From IMG/VR virus record IMGVR_UViG_3300048687_000061, positions 1 through 27,740 of that record: a stretch of DNA of 27,740 nt. The stretch is one strand, 5' to 3'. The notes under the pieces are model-generated. The model saw nothing but the letters and a program-made list of their open reading frames with translations, was not told where the DNA came from and made no database searches. Origin of the DNA: a virus. Shown here piece after piece: positions 5,159-14,130 of this stretch; the first letter of the stretch is position 1; each line of letters opens with the position of its first letter. The translations under genes and the position numbers were made by a program.

Positions 5159-7030
5159 TCAGGCGACCTTGCGGACCCGCAGGTATGAGCCGGGCTGAAG
5201 GGTGAGCGTGCCTGCAGCAGCTGCTCGCCACCGCAAGCGCAGCGTTCCGGCCGCGGTCACGACGACGGTGCCGCGGACACGCACGAGGACGTCCGTGGTC
5301 GCGGCGGAGATCGAGGCGTTCGCCGACTCGGCGTTGGCCGCCGAGGCGCGGGTGAAGGAGACCGCTGTCGGCGAGGTGCCGACCTCAAGGTTCACGGCCG
5401 AGCTGGTGCCCCATGTGGCGGTGCCGCCGAGCGCGAACTTGGGGATCGCTGTGGTGGCCGAGGTGCGGACCATGCCCTCGATCTCGACGTGGTACGTGCC
5501 GGGGTACAGCCACTGCACCATGTCGGTGACGTCGGCGAGCGTCGTCGCCGTGGTGGTGCGTGCACTGGTCAGGGTGACCGGGTCGGGCTCGGACTGCGGC
5601 AGACGCAAGAGGCCGGCCTGGATCGTGCCGCCGTCGTTGCGGGCGGTGATCTCGCGGAGGATCGACGTGTCGTACTTGGTCCACGTGACGTTGCCGCCGT
5701 TGTTCTCGATGCGGATCCGCTCGAAAATGTTGGGCAGGCTGTCGTCCTGGTTCTGGTCGTCGATGAGCACGAGCCCATCGCCGGACCCCACGTTGACCCA
5801 TGCGGCCCGCACCACGTTGTTGAACGACTCGGCGCCGAACACGAATGCCTTGTTGCCCACGGCGCCGGTATCGCAGGTCACGTAGTTCAGATCGAACACG
5901 TTGGACTCGCCGTTGGCCACGTTGATCAGCGTGGCGAACTGCTCGAGGTTCGTGCCCCAGAACCGTTGGCTCGCGCCTCCGGCCGCGCCGTCGATGAGGA
6001 TGCCCGTGCAGCCCGCACCGTTGGCCCCGGCCTCGACCATGTTGAAGTTGTTCTGGTTCATGTTGCCGTCCACGCTCTCCACGTGGATGGCGGTGCCGCC
6101 GGTGCCGACGATCTCAATGAACATGCGGCTGAACGTGCAGTCCCCGGCGTTCTGCACAGGGCTGTTGTTGTAGAGGTGAATGCCCTTGCGGGTGCCCTCG
6201 ACCTCGATGTTGTCGAACACGGACCGGAACGGCATGTCCAGGTCCATGGCCCACCCGGTGTACGTCCCGTCAAAGAACCCGTACACGCGCAGGTCACGGA
6301 ACGAGGAGTCCCAGAACGAGCGGGTGTCGGTGGTCGTGACGGACGTCGAGACGATGCCCGACGTCGAGCCCATGATCTCGATGCCGAAGTTGGACAGGTG
6401 GCACTGTGCCCAGTTCGTGAGGACGACCGCAGCCTGCGTGTTGATGGCGGGCTTCAGCACGGTGGCGTGCTCGCCGCACCCGACCAGGCTGACGGTGAGC
6501 GGGTTGTCCTCGTTGGCCGTGCCTGAGATCTGCACCGGGGCGGTGAGGTTGAAGTCGCCGACGGACAGCAGGACGATGCCGCCGCCGTCGCTCTGCGCGT
6601 CGGTGATGGCCTGCATGATCTGCACTTGGTCGGCGGTGCCGTCGCACACGTACGAGGACGCGTTCCGCACGTCGGCCGGCGCCGTCGCCGAGGCCACCAC
6701 GCGGATCAGCTTGGTGAACGCGAACGGGCCGCCCCCGCCGCCGCCTCCGCCGCCGCCGCGGGCCTGGATCCAGGCGCGGGATTCCCCGCCCGCATCCACC
6801 CACATACCGGTGATCCCGTCGGGACCCGAGAAGCTGGGCAGTTGCCCGAACTCGTCGGCCACGATCTGCGTGACCGGGGTGTTCGTCGCGTCGAGCAGGT
6901 CGGTGTACTGGGTGCCCGCATCCGAGCTGTCCCAGAACGTCACGGTGGCCCCGCCCGCGACGCCCCACAGGCCATCGGAGGGACGCACCACAAAGTCCGC
7001 CAGGCCGGCGCCGAAGCTCTGTCGCGCCAT
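5159..7030 (-). CDS. Tail spike/fibre with beta-helix domain
   Basis: 623 aa; ATG 7030 in a TGATG overlap with the upstream tail gene. Residues 1-90 form an N-terminal anchoring part (FVVRPSDGLWGVAGGATVTFWDSSDAG, IVADEFGQLPSF) of a kind seen in actinophage fibres. Ten consecutive Gly follow (92-101). Residues about 105-470 look like a pectate-lyase-type right-handed beta-helix, with repeated short strands and Asn/Gly turns (GGGIVLLSVGDFNLTAPVQI, MNQNNFNMVEAGANGAGCTG). The last 120 residues are Thr/Ala-rich beta (TTATTLADVTDMVQWLYPGTYHVE) and probably trimerise. It should bind, and may depolymerise, a surface glycan of the host. Catalytic residues cannot be assigned by eye. Confidence 0.75.
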   Translation of the reverse strand: MARQSFGAGLADFVVRPSDGLWGVAGGATVTFWDSSDAGTQYTDLLDATNTPVTQIVADEFGQLPSFSGPDGITGMWVDAGGESRAWIQARGGGGGGGGGGPFAFTKLIRVVASATAPADVRNASSYVCDGTADQVQIMQAITDAQSDGGGIVLLSVGDFNLTAPVQISGTANEDNPLTVSLVGCGEHATVLKPAINTQAAVVLTNWAQCHLSNFGIEIMGSTSGIVSTSVTTTDTRSFWDSSFRDLRVYGFFDGTYTGWAMDLDMPFRSVFDNIEVEGTRKGIHLYNNSPVQNAGDCTFSRMFIEIVGTGGTAIHVESVDGNMNQNNFNMVEAGANGAGCTGILIDGAAGGASQRFWGTNLEQFATLINVANGESNVFDLNYVTCDTGAVGNKAFVFGAESFNNVVRAAWVNVGSGDGLVLIDDQNQDDSLPNIFERIRIENNGGNVTWTKYDTSILREITARNDGGTIQAGLLRLPQSEPDPVTLTSARTTTATTLADVTDMVQWLYPGTYHVEIEGMVRTSATTAIPKFALGGTATWGTSSAVNLEVGTSPTAVSFTRASAANAESANASISAATTDVLVRVRGTVVVTAAGTLRLRWRAAAAGTLTLQPGSYLRVRKVA

Positions 7031-7968
7031 CAGCTCATCACCCAACTCACGCTCTCGGGCAGCACGGAATCCTTGACTGCGATGGTCGGTTTCTGGGTGA
7101 TCCACACTTGGCCCGCGCGCTCGTGGTTGGCGGGGTAGATCGTGAGGCGGCCGATCTCGGCGCCGGTGATGTACGCGATGGCGTACACGTTCCGGGTGGG
7201 GTGCCGGTACCGCGACGGGATCATGGCGGGCAACCGGGCGTCCGTGGTGTTGCCGAGCGTCGACCCCTTGCGGTCCCACGTCCCGAGGCGCACGAACACC
7301 GTGCCGTTCACGAATTCGAGCGTGGTCTCAACCGTGATCTCCCACGCGGACAGCGGGGAATCGCACGAGATCACCCCGGAGCTTTCGTTGAGCACAGTCC
7401 AGGAGGTGCCCGTCCACAGCACCAGGCGGCCGGTGTCCGTCTCGTAGGCCTGCTCGCCGCGGATCGGGGCCGGGTTCCTCGTCGTCGACGTGCAGGGACG
7501 GCACCGTGCGCCCACATACGTTTCCGCGCGGGTCACGCTCACCGACGAGGCGCCGTTCAGCACGGTCACGTTGGCGAGCAGGATCTCGTACGTGCCGCTG
7601 TCGCCGGTCTGCTGCGTCAGCGCCGGCGCCCCGCCGCCGGGCGTGCCCGCCTTGACGACGGCGCGCACGGTCCATGCCGAGCGATCCAGGCGCAGCACGA
7701 CGCGATCCACGCGGGTGGAGCCGCTCGTGTTGGCGGTGACGGGCAGGTTGTCGGTGGTGCCGCCCGAGTACCAGCCGTGGCCGCGCACGCTGCCGTACAC
7801 GCCCGCGCGGATGTTGACCGACAGACCACCGCCTGCGGTGACCACGGCCGATTCAGTGGGGACGCCGTACACCCCGTCGTCGGAGAACCGGGCGGACAGC
7901 CGCTCGTACTCCGCATCTGTCACGTTGCGCGAGTTGTACGCGGGCGACGGCCATGAGTTCTGCGCCAC
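7030..7968 (-). CDS. Minor tail / receptor-binding-region protein
   Basis: 312 aa, GTG start at 7968 overlapping the previous stop by 1 nt (TAGTG). The first half (DAEYERLSARFSDDGVYG, GGLSVNIRAGVYGSVRG, TRVDRVVLRLDR) resembles the tail proteins that precede fibres in Streptomyces siphoviruses. QAYETDTGRLVLWTGTSWTV is a short strand-turn repeat common in phage fibre-associated proteins. The C-terminal 110 residues are beta-rich. It is likely a structural baseplate or fibre-base component linking the tail tip to the spike encoded downstream. Confidence 0.7.
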   Translation of the reverse strand: MAQNSWPSPAYNSRNVTDAEYERLSARFSDDGVYGVPTESAVVTAGGGLSVNIRAGVYGSVRGHGWYSGGTTDNLPVTANTSGSTRVDRVVLRLDRSAWTVRAVVKAGTPGGGAPALTQQTGDSGTYEILLANVTVLNGASSVSVTRAETYVGARCRPCTSTTRNPAPIRGEQAYETDTGRLVLWTGTSWTVLNESSGVISCDSPLSAWEITVETTLEFVNGTVFVRLGTWDRKGSTLGNTTDARLPAMIPSRYRHPTRNVYAIAYITGAEIGRLTIYPANHERAGQVWITQKPTIAVKDSVLPESVSWVMS

Positions 7969-9146
7969 TATCTCGCCTCCAGTCGTCCGAGTCGTCGGGC
8001 CAGGTCGCGCACCGAGCGCACCGTGGCTGTGGTGGTGGAACGGTCCGAGGACCCGATCACGGAGGTGACCAGCTCGCCCTCGTCGGGCGTGGCCTCGAGC
8101 CGGATCGTCTGCACGAGGTCGACGACCTCGAGGCCGGTGGGCAACACGACCGAGACCTTGTCGCCGAGCCAGTAGTCGCGGCCGGCCTTCAGGTCCTCGG
8201 TGTCGACCGTGAGGGTTTCGAGGCTGGCCTGCGGGTTGTCCTCGCCGAGCGCGCGCGTCCCGGCCTGCGTCAGCTCGGCCGGGGCGAGCGTGCCCGTCAT
8301 CTCGATGAGCTTCTCGACCCGGTACCAGTCCGCGGCGTGACCCGACACGACCTCGATGTACGTGCGCTCGTTGGCGGGTTCGCCCTCTGCGGGCTGCTCG
8401 GCAGGGTCGTTGCCGCCCTGCACCAGCTGCGAGGTGCCGGTCGGCGCGCCCATGGTGAAGGCGACCTTGCGCAGGTTGCCGAGCCCGCGCGAGAACCGCA
8501 CGGTCGCCGTGAGGTCCTGCGGTTGGTACACCTCGAACAGGATTTGATTACCGACCTGCCGCGTACGGAAGCCGAGCCCGTCCGTCGCAGCCGCCGTCCG
8601 GCACGCGTCGAGCAGCGGCTCGAACCGCGTGCCGATCGAGATCGTGCTGCCCACCGACGTGGCCCCGCCGAGGGCGAGGTGCTCGATCCTGCGCACGGCC
8701 AGCGCGCCGGGCCCACAGTTCTCGTTGACGAGGGTGCGGATCGCCGCGCCCGCGTTCACCGAGTCGAGCTGTCGCTTGACGTTGCTCGTCGCGGTCTGCG
8801 CCGAGAACGCCTTGGTCGGCTCCGGATAGGTGAGGTATCCGGCGACGCGCGCGAGATCGTCCGAGAACGTGGCGGTGACCGTGCCGTCCCCGGCGTCGCT
8901 CGCCAGGTCCCAAGAGAAATCCTGCGGTTCCTCGAACGGGCCCGCGCACCAGATCTCCCCGTCCCGGATGACGACCAGCCGGTTGCCGGGCTGCAGCAGC
9001 TGCTCGACGGCCGGCGTCGCGGGAAGCGTCACCGACCCCGACGCGGGTTGCAGGTGGTTGATGTCGCAGGACAGCTTGGTCCAGCCCGCGAGCGGGTCCC
9101 CGGACGGGATCAGATTCCGGTCGGTGACCAAGAGTTGGATCGCCAC
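7968..9146 (-). CDS. Siphovirus Gp37-like minor tail protein
   Basis: 392 aa, GTG 9146 with AAGGGGGTGCC upstream. MAIQLLVTDRNLIPSGDPLAGWTKL and NRLVVIRDGEIWCAGPFEEP are characteristic of the ReqiPepy6 Gp37-like family, a tail-tip hub-type protein in which two beta domains and an alpha/beta insert assemble around the tail axis. ARLGRLEAR closes the protein. Its place directly after the distal tail protein fits a Tal/gp27-like hub. No lysozyme or peptidase motif is evident. Confidence 0.75.
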   Translation of the reverse strand: MAIQLLVTDRNLIPSGDPLAGWTKLSCDINHLQPASGSVTLPATPAVEQLLQPGNRLVVIRDGEIWCAGPFEEPQDFSWDLASDAGDGTVTATFSDDLARVAGYLTYPEPTKAFSAQTATSNVKRQLDSVNAGAAIRTLVNENCGPGALAVRRIEHLALGGATSVGSTISIGTRFEPLLDACRTAAATDGLGFRTRQVGNQILFEVYQPQDLTATVRFSRGLGNLRKVAFTMGAPTGTSQLVQGGNDPAEQPAEGEPANERTYIEVVSGHAADWYRVEKLIEMTGTLAPAELTQAGTRALGEDNPQASLETLTVDTEDLKAGRDYWLGDKVSVVLPTGLEVVDLVQTIRLEATPDEGELVTSVIGSSDRSTTTATVRSVRDLARRLGRLEAR

Positions 9147-9156
9147 GGCACCCCCT

Positions 9157-10128
9157 TCACGCGGTCTCGTAGCGGGGGTTGAAACTCATGTCCACGGCCG
9201 ATCCGGCGCCGGCGCCCGCGAGCTGGAACGTCACCGGGGTCGTGCCCGGGGGCAGGGACCACAGCTGCGCCTCGGGCCAGTTCAGCCCGCCGATGCCGTT
9301 CGTGTCGTCGTGGAAGCGCACCCGGGGCGGATCGGTCGAGACGGTCACGGTCTGGCCCGCGAGCAGCCCGCCGTGCGGCGTCGCGGTCGCGTCCAGGGTG
9401 AAGCTGGCGCCGGTGTCCTCCCGGGTGAAGGTGATCGACGTGGCCGGGCCGGTGATCGTCCAGGTGGGCCACACGTCGACGTCGCCCGGGTTGCTGACGC
9501 TGGTGGCGCCGAGGACCTGCCCGGACGACACCGACGGGTAGGGCACCAGGAAGTCCTCTGGCTCCTCGGTGCCGTGCTCGCGGTGCACCCTCACGGCCAC
9601 GATGTCGAGCCAGTACGGGTCCTCGCACCACAGGGTGAGGACCGCCGAGTCCCACGTGATACCGGTGGCGGTCTGCCCGCGGCCGTCCCAGCCCTCTTGG
9701 TAGTGGACCGGGATGCGGCGCACGCTGCCCGACGGGCGGGCCACCTCGAGGGTGCCGGGCCCTTCGCGCAGGGTTCGGGTGAACGCCCGCGCGAGGGCCC
9801 GCCAGTTGTCGGTGAAGACGTTGTGGTCGGTGCCCTTGACGAGCAGGGGCCACACGATCGTCCGCGGCTGTGGCTGGACGTGCCGTAGCCGCGCCCCGCC
9901 CCGCGGGTGCGGGTCGGAGGTGAGCACGTAGGGGGCAGCGCCCAGACCGCTGACGCCCTCGGCGAGGGTGTACCAGTCGGCCGTCAGGTCGGTCATCGGC
10001 CATCGGGTGCCGGTGGGGTCGATGTACGTGATGGTCGCGTATCCGACCTCGGGCACCTCGATGGGCGGCGGAGTCTCGCCGCCCGGTTCCTCCGGGCCGA
10101 TGACCTGGGGTGCTGCGATGACGGGCAT
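9157..10128 (-). CDS. Distal tail protein (Dit-like)
   Basis: 323 aa; ATG 10128 immediately follows the tape-measure stop. After a Pro-rich N-terminus, residues about 25-190 carry the pattern of siphophage distal tail proteins (MTDLTADWYTLAEGVSGLGAAP, RTIVWPLLVKGTDHNVFTDNWRALARAF, SAVLTLWCEDPYWLD). A C-terminal jelly-roll-like beta region follows (TWTITGPATSITFTREDTG, VTVSTDPPRVRFHDD). Dit forms the hexameric ring at the tail tip on which the hub and receptor-binding proteins assemble. Gene order (tape measure, Dit, hub, receptor-binding proteins) supports the call. Confidence 0.8.
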   Translation of the reverse strand: MPVIAAPQVIGPEEPGGETPPPIEVPEVGYATITYIDPTGTRWPMTDLTADWYTLAEGVSGLGAAPYVLTSDPHPRGGARLRHVQPQPRTIVWPLLVKGTDHNVFTDNWRALARAFTRTLREGPGTLEVARPSGSVRRIPVHYQEGWDGRGQTATGITWDSAVLTLWCEDPYWLDIVAVRVHREHGTEEPEDFLVPYPSVSSGQVLGATSVSNPGDVDVWPTWTITGPATSITFTREDTGASFTLDATATPHGGLLAGQTVTVSTDPPRVRFHDDTNGIGGLNWPEAQLWSLPPGTTPVTFQLAGAGAGSAVDMSFNPRYETA

Positions 10129-13011
10129 CTACCGGGGCCTCCCCACGCGCTGCCGCGCCTCTTCCTGCCGCTGGATCAGCCGCAGGTCCGATGCATCGAT
10201 CACGCTGCTACGCGGATACACGTTGTACGTGACCTGCTGTCCACTGCCTGTGGATACCGGAGCGGACGGCGCAGCAGCGGGCCGGCCCGGTGCCGCCGCC
10301 CGACCCGACGGGATCGGCACCTTCCCGGCGTTGAGGTCCTCCATGAACTTGAGGCCGTACTTGGCGACGGACGCGGCCTTGACCATGTACTCGCCGTTGG
10401 AGCCCCACATGAGGATCGAGTCGGACGTCGCCGAGCCCGGCCCGCGCACCCGGCCCCCGTCGGGGTAGCCGGGGATCGGCCCGCCGGAGGCGCGCTTGAG
10501 CAGGCCGCCCGCGTTCCCGAAGTTGTAGCCCGACGCATACGGGCCGGGAGGCTTCTTGCCCATGGTGACGAACCGGGTCCGCTGCACCGTGGTGACGGTG
10601 ACGGTCCGATCCTTCAGGCTGGCGAGCGCCGCCTTGGCTCTACGGACCGCGCCCTCGAGCTGAGCGATATCGCCCTTCATCGCCGAACGCTTCGACGGCG
10701 GCACCGACTTGAGCGAGGCCTTCGCGTCGCGAACCTTCCGCTCCAGGTCGCTGAGGTTTCCCTGCAGCTTGGAGAGCTTGGACGGCGGGACGGACTTGAT
10801 GCCCCCCTTCGCCTTATTGATCTTGTCCTGAAGGTCGCGCATGTCGCCCTTGAGCATGGCCGTCTTGCTCGGCGTCTTCAGGATCTGCGCGGCGAGGGCC
10901 TGCGCCTGCTGCTTCGTGAGGCCCATCTGCATGGCCGTCTCGACCAGCTTCGCGCGGCCCCGCTCGTAGATCCCGATCGCACCCGACCATGAGCCGGTGG
11001 CCTCGCGGTTGGCGGCCGCGGCCTCGTCGGTCTTGGACGCCAGATCGGACAGGGACTGCGCGGCGTTGCGCTGCTTCTCCGTGTTGAGGGAGAGCTTCCC
11101 GCCCTGCATCGACAGGACGCCGGCGTTCTCGCGGCCTGCCTTGGTCGCTGCGTCGATGGCCGCCTCGAACCCGATCATCCCGCCGAGCCCGGCGCGCTGC
11201 ACGTCGTTGAGCGCCTGAATGCTCTGCCTCAACCCGTCCGCGGACTGCTTCTGCGCGGCGAGGGCGGCCTGCGTCCTCTGTGCCTGCGCACCGAACAGGC
11301 CCATCGACTGAGCGGCGAGTTCCTGTTCCAGGCGCTGCCCGGCGAGCGCGCTCTTGTAGTCGTCCAGCTGCGCGCGGACTTCCTTCGCTGTGAAGCCCTG
11401 CTTGCGCAGATTGGCGATGACGTTGTCCAAGGCCTGCGCCGCGAGGTCGGCCTTGCCCCCGGTCACCATGTTGGCCAGCGCCTTGTCGACGCCGTCGAGC
11501 GCTTCCTTCGCGTTCTTCACCGGCGTCGAGTCCATGCCGATCAGCCCAGTGAGGAACTGCTGCGTCTTGTCCAAGTTGCTGGGCCTGGACAAGGTGCGCA
11601 GGCTGTCGGCCAGCCCGCTCAAGTCCGAGCCGAACGCGCGGGCGGCCTCGCCCGACACCTTGCCCGTACGCGCCAGTTCACCCAGCGAGGTCGTCAGCTT
11701 GTCGACGTCCGGCGCCGCCTTCTGCCCACGGTCCGCCAGCGAGCCAAGAGCGATCAGCAGCAGCCCGATGCCGGTGCCGGCCAACGCCAGCTTCGCGCCC
11801 TTGGACAGTCCACCGATGGCCGCCGTCACGCCACGGATCGGACCCGGTGCAGCGGCGGCCGCGGTACGCATCGCGGACACCTGCAGGCCAAGAGCCAGCA
11901 TCGCCGCGCGCGCCGCATCGGTGCCCACCGCCGCGAGCCGTACGGCCTTGATGGCGATGGCCAGCTGCAGCAGCCCGGCGATGGCGTCCGGCGGGACCGC
12001 CGACACGATCCCGGACAGCGCGTTGATGACGTCGAGCATGCCGACGCCGACGTCGGACCCGGCCTGCAGCACGTTCAGCAGGGCGTCGCCGACGTTCTGC
12101 AGGGTGTCCCACACGGCGGGCCCGTTGGCGCGCGCGTAGTCGAGGAACTGCTGGATCCCGCCGCCGACCTGCCCCGTGTCGACCTTGGCGAGGAACTCGG
12201 TGAGCTTGCTGACCGAACGGGTCATCGTCCGGTCGGAAAAGTCGGTGAACTTGCGGGTCAGCCCGTCGAACCCCGGGGTGGAGATCGCACCGCCCACCAT
12301 GGTGATGAGCCGGTCGAACTGCGTCGACGCACCCTTGACGAGCCCGGACGTCTTGGGCAGCAGCGCGTTGGCGACCGCGATGCCCTTGGTGAACGGGCCC
12401 ATCACGTCGCCGCTGAGACTGTCGGACCAGTCCTGATAGTTGTCCTTCAGCAGGCCCACCGCGACGGCGGCCTCCCGGGTCGCCGGGGGCAGCGCCGCGA
12501 GCGCCTGCTGGTACTCGACCTGCGCCTTGACCGCCTCCGCCGAGTTCTTCCCCGACGACTGCACGGCCTCCTTGTACTTGTCCTGCGCCTGGACGGCCTC
12601 ACCGAGCGCCTTGACCTGCGGCCCGAGCGCGAGCCCGTACGCGGCCGCCGCCACGGCCACGGCGCCGAACTGCGTGGCCACCTGCGCCGCGGCACCGGCC
12701 AGCGCCGCCGAGGCCGGAATCGCCGCGGGCGCCAGCGAGATCAGGTTCGCCTTGAGCTTCTCGCCGAGCTTCCCGGCCGCATCCGAGACGGACGTGAACG
12801 AGGTGCGGCTGCCAGCCACCGTGCGGTCCAGGCGGCGGTGAGCGTCCGCCGTGCTGACGAGCGTGCCCTGCAGGTTGCGCAGGTTACCGTTCGCGTCGAC
12901 GGACAGGTTCGCCAGCCGCAGACGCAGCCGGTCAGCTGAGCTGCCCGCACCGTTCAGGACACGGGACAGTTCGTCACGACCGGTGAGGGTGAAGGAGAGA
13001 CGCTCAGCCAC
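10129..13011 (-). CDS. Tail tape measure protein
   Basis: 960 aa, GTG 13011 after GGGGAGG. The longest protein of the tail cluster, mostly helical and Ala/Lys/Gln-rich, with two hydrophobic stretches (about residues 90-130 and 400-425) that could insert in the host membrane during DNA injection. The region at about 714-800 has three tandem 29-residue repeats. The C-terminal part is Gly/Pro-rich (PGYPDGGRVRGPGSATSD) as in many tape-measure tails. It sets tail length, is chaperoned by the frameshifted proteins encoded upstream, and at about 0.15 nm per residue implies a tail of about 140 nm. No peptidase or lysozyme motif seen. Confidence 0.92.
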   Translation of the reverse strand: MAERLSFTLTGRDELSRVLNGAGSSADRLRLRLANLSVDANGNLRNLQGTLVSTADAHRRLDRTVAGSRTSFTSVSDAAGKLGEKLKANLISLAPAAIPASAALAGAAAQVATQFGAVAVAAAAYGLALGPQVKALGEAVQAQDKYKEAVQSSGKNSAEAVKAQVEYQQALAALPPATREAAVAVGLLKDNYQDWSDSLSGDVMGPFTKGIAVANALLPKTSGLVKGASTQFDRLITMVGGAISTPGFDGLTRKFTDFSDRTMTRSVSKLTEFLAKVDTGQVGGGIQQFLDYARANGPAVWDTLQNVGDALLNVLQAGSDVGVGMLDVINALSGIVSAVPPDAIAGLLQLAIAIKAVRLAAVGTDAARAAMLALGLQVSAMRTAAAAAPGPIRGVTAAIGGLSKGAKLALAGTGIGLLLIALGSLADRGQKAAPDVDKLTTSLGELARTGKVSGEAARAFGSDLSGLADSLRTLSRPSNLDKTQQFLTGLIGMDSTPVKNAKEALDGVDKALANMVTGGKADLAAQALDNVIANLRKQGFTAKEVRAQLDDYKSALAGQRLEQELAAQSMGLFGAQAQRTQAALAAQKQSADGLRQSIQALNDVQRAGLGGMIGFEAAIDAATKAGRENAGVLSMQGGKLSLNTEKQRNAAQSLSDLASKTDEAAAANREATGSWSGAIGIYERGRAKLVETAMQMGLTKQQAQALAAQILKTPSKTAMLKGDMRDLQDKINKAKGGIKSVPPSKLSKLQGNLSDLERKVRDAKASLKSVPPSKRSAMKGDIAQLEGAVRRAKAALASLKDRTVTVTTVQRTRFVTMGKKPPGPYASGYNFGNAGGLLKRASGGPIPGYPDGGRVRGPGSATSDSILMWGSNGEYMVKAASVAKYGLKFMEDLNAGKVPIPSGRAAAPGRPAAAPSAPVSTGSGQQVTYNVYPRSSVIDASDLRLIQRQEEARQRVGRPR
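10611..10871 (-). repeat. Three 29-aa repeats inside the tape measure
   Basis: Three consecutive 87-bp units encode segments starting SKTAMLKGDMRDLQ, SKLSKLQGNLSDLE and SKRSAMKGDIAQLE. Each continues with a K/R-x-x-A-K helix; the first two units end SVPP. They read as helical hairpins joined by Pro turns. The DNA identity is lower than the protein pattern, so they are old duplications. Confidence 0.7.
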
Positions 13012-13037
13012 CGGCCACCTCCCCTCGAGGGCGCGCG

Positions 13038-13609
13038 TCAGCGCGTGGCGGTGTGGCGGTTGATCCAGGCGACCGCCGACTCAAGGTCAGCGGCCGACAG
13101 GTTCTCGATCTCCCACGGGCGGATGTGCAGGTAGTGCGCGAGCAGCCACCGGTACTCGAGGATCAGACCTCGGAGTCCTCCAGGCCCTTTACCAAGTGGC
13201 CTTTTCCCAGCGCGTCGAGCGCGGCGTCGACGTCGCTCTGCGCGTACGCGAGCTTGCGCAGGTGCGGCAGCATCGCGTCGACCGCCGCGTCCTCGTTGTT
13301 GGCGAGCGCGTCGGTGACGAGCGACTCCAGGACCTCGTCGATCTCGGCACGCTCGATGCGCACGGACAGGCGCCGCCGCCACCCGGGCACGTCGAACGCA
13401 GCGAACGCGAGGTCCTTCTGCTGACGGCGGCGGAACGCCCACAGGACCGCGCGCATCGACGAGGGATCCTGTGCGCGCAGCTGGTCCTCGATCTGCCGCC
13501 ACGGAGTCCCGTTCAGGACCTCCTCGATGTCGGCCGACTCGATCGCCGACAGCTCGTCGGTGGACACCTGCTCAGTGGTGCCGTCGTCATGGCGGTACGT
13601 AACGATCAC
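13038..13609 (-). CDS. Tail assembly chaperone, -1 frameshift fusion (G-T type)
   Basis: Same start as the 148-aa chaperone. A -1 slip on GGGAAAA (13208-13202) after residue 136 joins a second frame of 54 codons, ending TATR-stop at 13038, to give about 190 aa. The second-frame part has a coherent protein sequence (LILEYRWLLAHYLHIRPWEIENLSAADLESAVAWI). It has no start of its own nearby, and such a C-terminal piece is typical of actinophage GT chaperones. In lambda-type tails a few percent of G-T fusion product recruits the tape measure and tail-tube subunits. It lies directly upstream of the tape measure gene as expected. Confidence 0.85.
13163..13609 (-). CDS. Tail assembly chaperone, unshifted product (G type)
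   Basis: 148 aa, GTG 13609. A short beta N-terminus (MIVTYRHDDGTTEQVSTDEL) is followed by a helical, acidic body (EIDEVLESLVTDALANNEDAAVDAMLPHLRKLA). After the slippery site the zero frame reads 12 further residues to a stop at 13163. The abundant short form coats the tape measure during tail assembly and is absent from virions in the systems studied. The gene sits between the gp10-like protein and the tape measure. Confidence 0.85.
   Translation of the reverse strand: MIVTYRHDDGTTEQVSTDELSAIESADIEEVLNGTPWRQIEDQLRAQDPSSMRAVLWAFRRRQQKDLAFAAFDVPGWRRRLSVRIERAEIDEVLESLVTDALANNEDAAVDAMLPHLRKLAYAQSDVDAALDALGKGHLVKGLEDSEV
13202..13208 (-). other. Programmed -1 ribosomal frameshift site
   Basis: Slippery heptamer G GGA AAA (X XXY YYZ pattern) in the zero frame, 36 bp before the zero-frame stop codon. 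After slippage GGG AAA is decoded and translation continues AGG CCA in the -1 frame. The downstream frame stays open to 13038. Confidence 0.88.
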
Positions 13610-13620
13610 GGAATCTGCTC

Positions 13621-14127
13621 CTACTCAAGGTCGCGGCGCACGTCGTCCGTGATCCGCTCAATCTCTCGGGTCATGCGGGGCATGCCCTCCCGGACGGTGC
13701 GCGACCACCAGCCAGTCGGCCGCGCCCACTGCGTCGACCACCGCTTGCGATTGCCGAACACCGGGTGGCGCACGCGGCCCTCGTCGATGACCCACGGCAT
13801 GTTCTTCAGGTCGCGCGGCAGGCGCCCCTTGTCCACCCACAGCCGCGCGCCGGGACTGGCCCCGGAGCGAACGCTGATGCGCACGCCGCCCGCGAGAGTC
13901 GCCCGGAGCGGCCGTGTGGTGGGCGAGGGGCCACCGCGCTTCTTGCGTCCCGAGCCCGGCAGCTGCACGCTGCGGATCGCCTGCTGCAGGTCCTTGTGCA
14001 GCGGCTCGGCGGCCCGCCGGATCCTGCGCGACAAGTTGCGCTGCAGCCTCGGCCCGCCGGCCGCCCGCATCCGCCGGGACAGCTCAAGGAGTTGCCCCGT
14101 GCCCAGGATCCGTACCGAGCTGGCCAC
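13621..14127 (-). CDS. HK97 gp10-like (neck/minor tail) protein
   Basis: 168 aa, GTG 14127, 3 bp after the major tail protein stop. It is basic and helical at the N-terminus (GTGQLLELSRRMRAAGG, LSRRIRRAAEPLHKDLQQAI), with a central beta region (LAGGVRISVRSGASPGARLWVDKG) and a tail of ERITDDVRRDLE. The layout fits the HK97-gp10-like family, which joins the tail to the connector. In HK97 itself the gene precedes the major tail protein; here it follows it. Identification rests on overall pattern rather than a diagnostic motif. Confidence 0.6.
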   Translation of the reverse strand: MASSVRILGTGQLLELSRRMRAAGGPRLQRNLSRRIRRAAEPLHKDLQQAIRSVQLPGSGRKKRGGPSPTTRPLRATLAGGVRISVRSGASPGARLWVDKGRLPRDLKNMPWVIDEGRVRHPVFGNRKRWSTQWARPTGWWSRTVREGMPRMTREIERITDDVRRDLE

Positions 14128-14130
14128 GGC

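Noticed and set aside
5489-6526. Plus-strand frame of 345 codons opposite the tail spike
   Set aside because: Val/His/Arg-rich composition typical of an antisense frame in high-GC DNA; it starts and ends inside a clear tail gene.
13038-13502. Independent 154-aa gene in the second chaperone frame
   Set aside because: The part before the slippery site is Arg/Ala-rich noise, so only the last 54 codons are coding, reached by frameshift.
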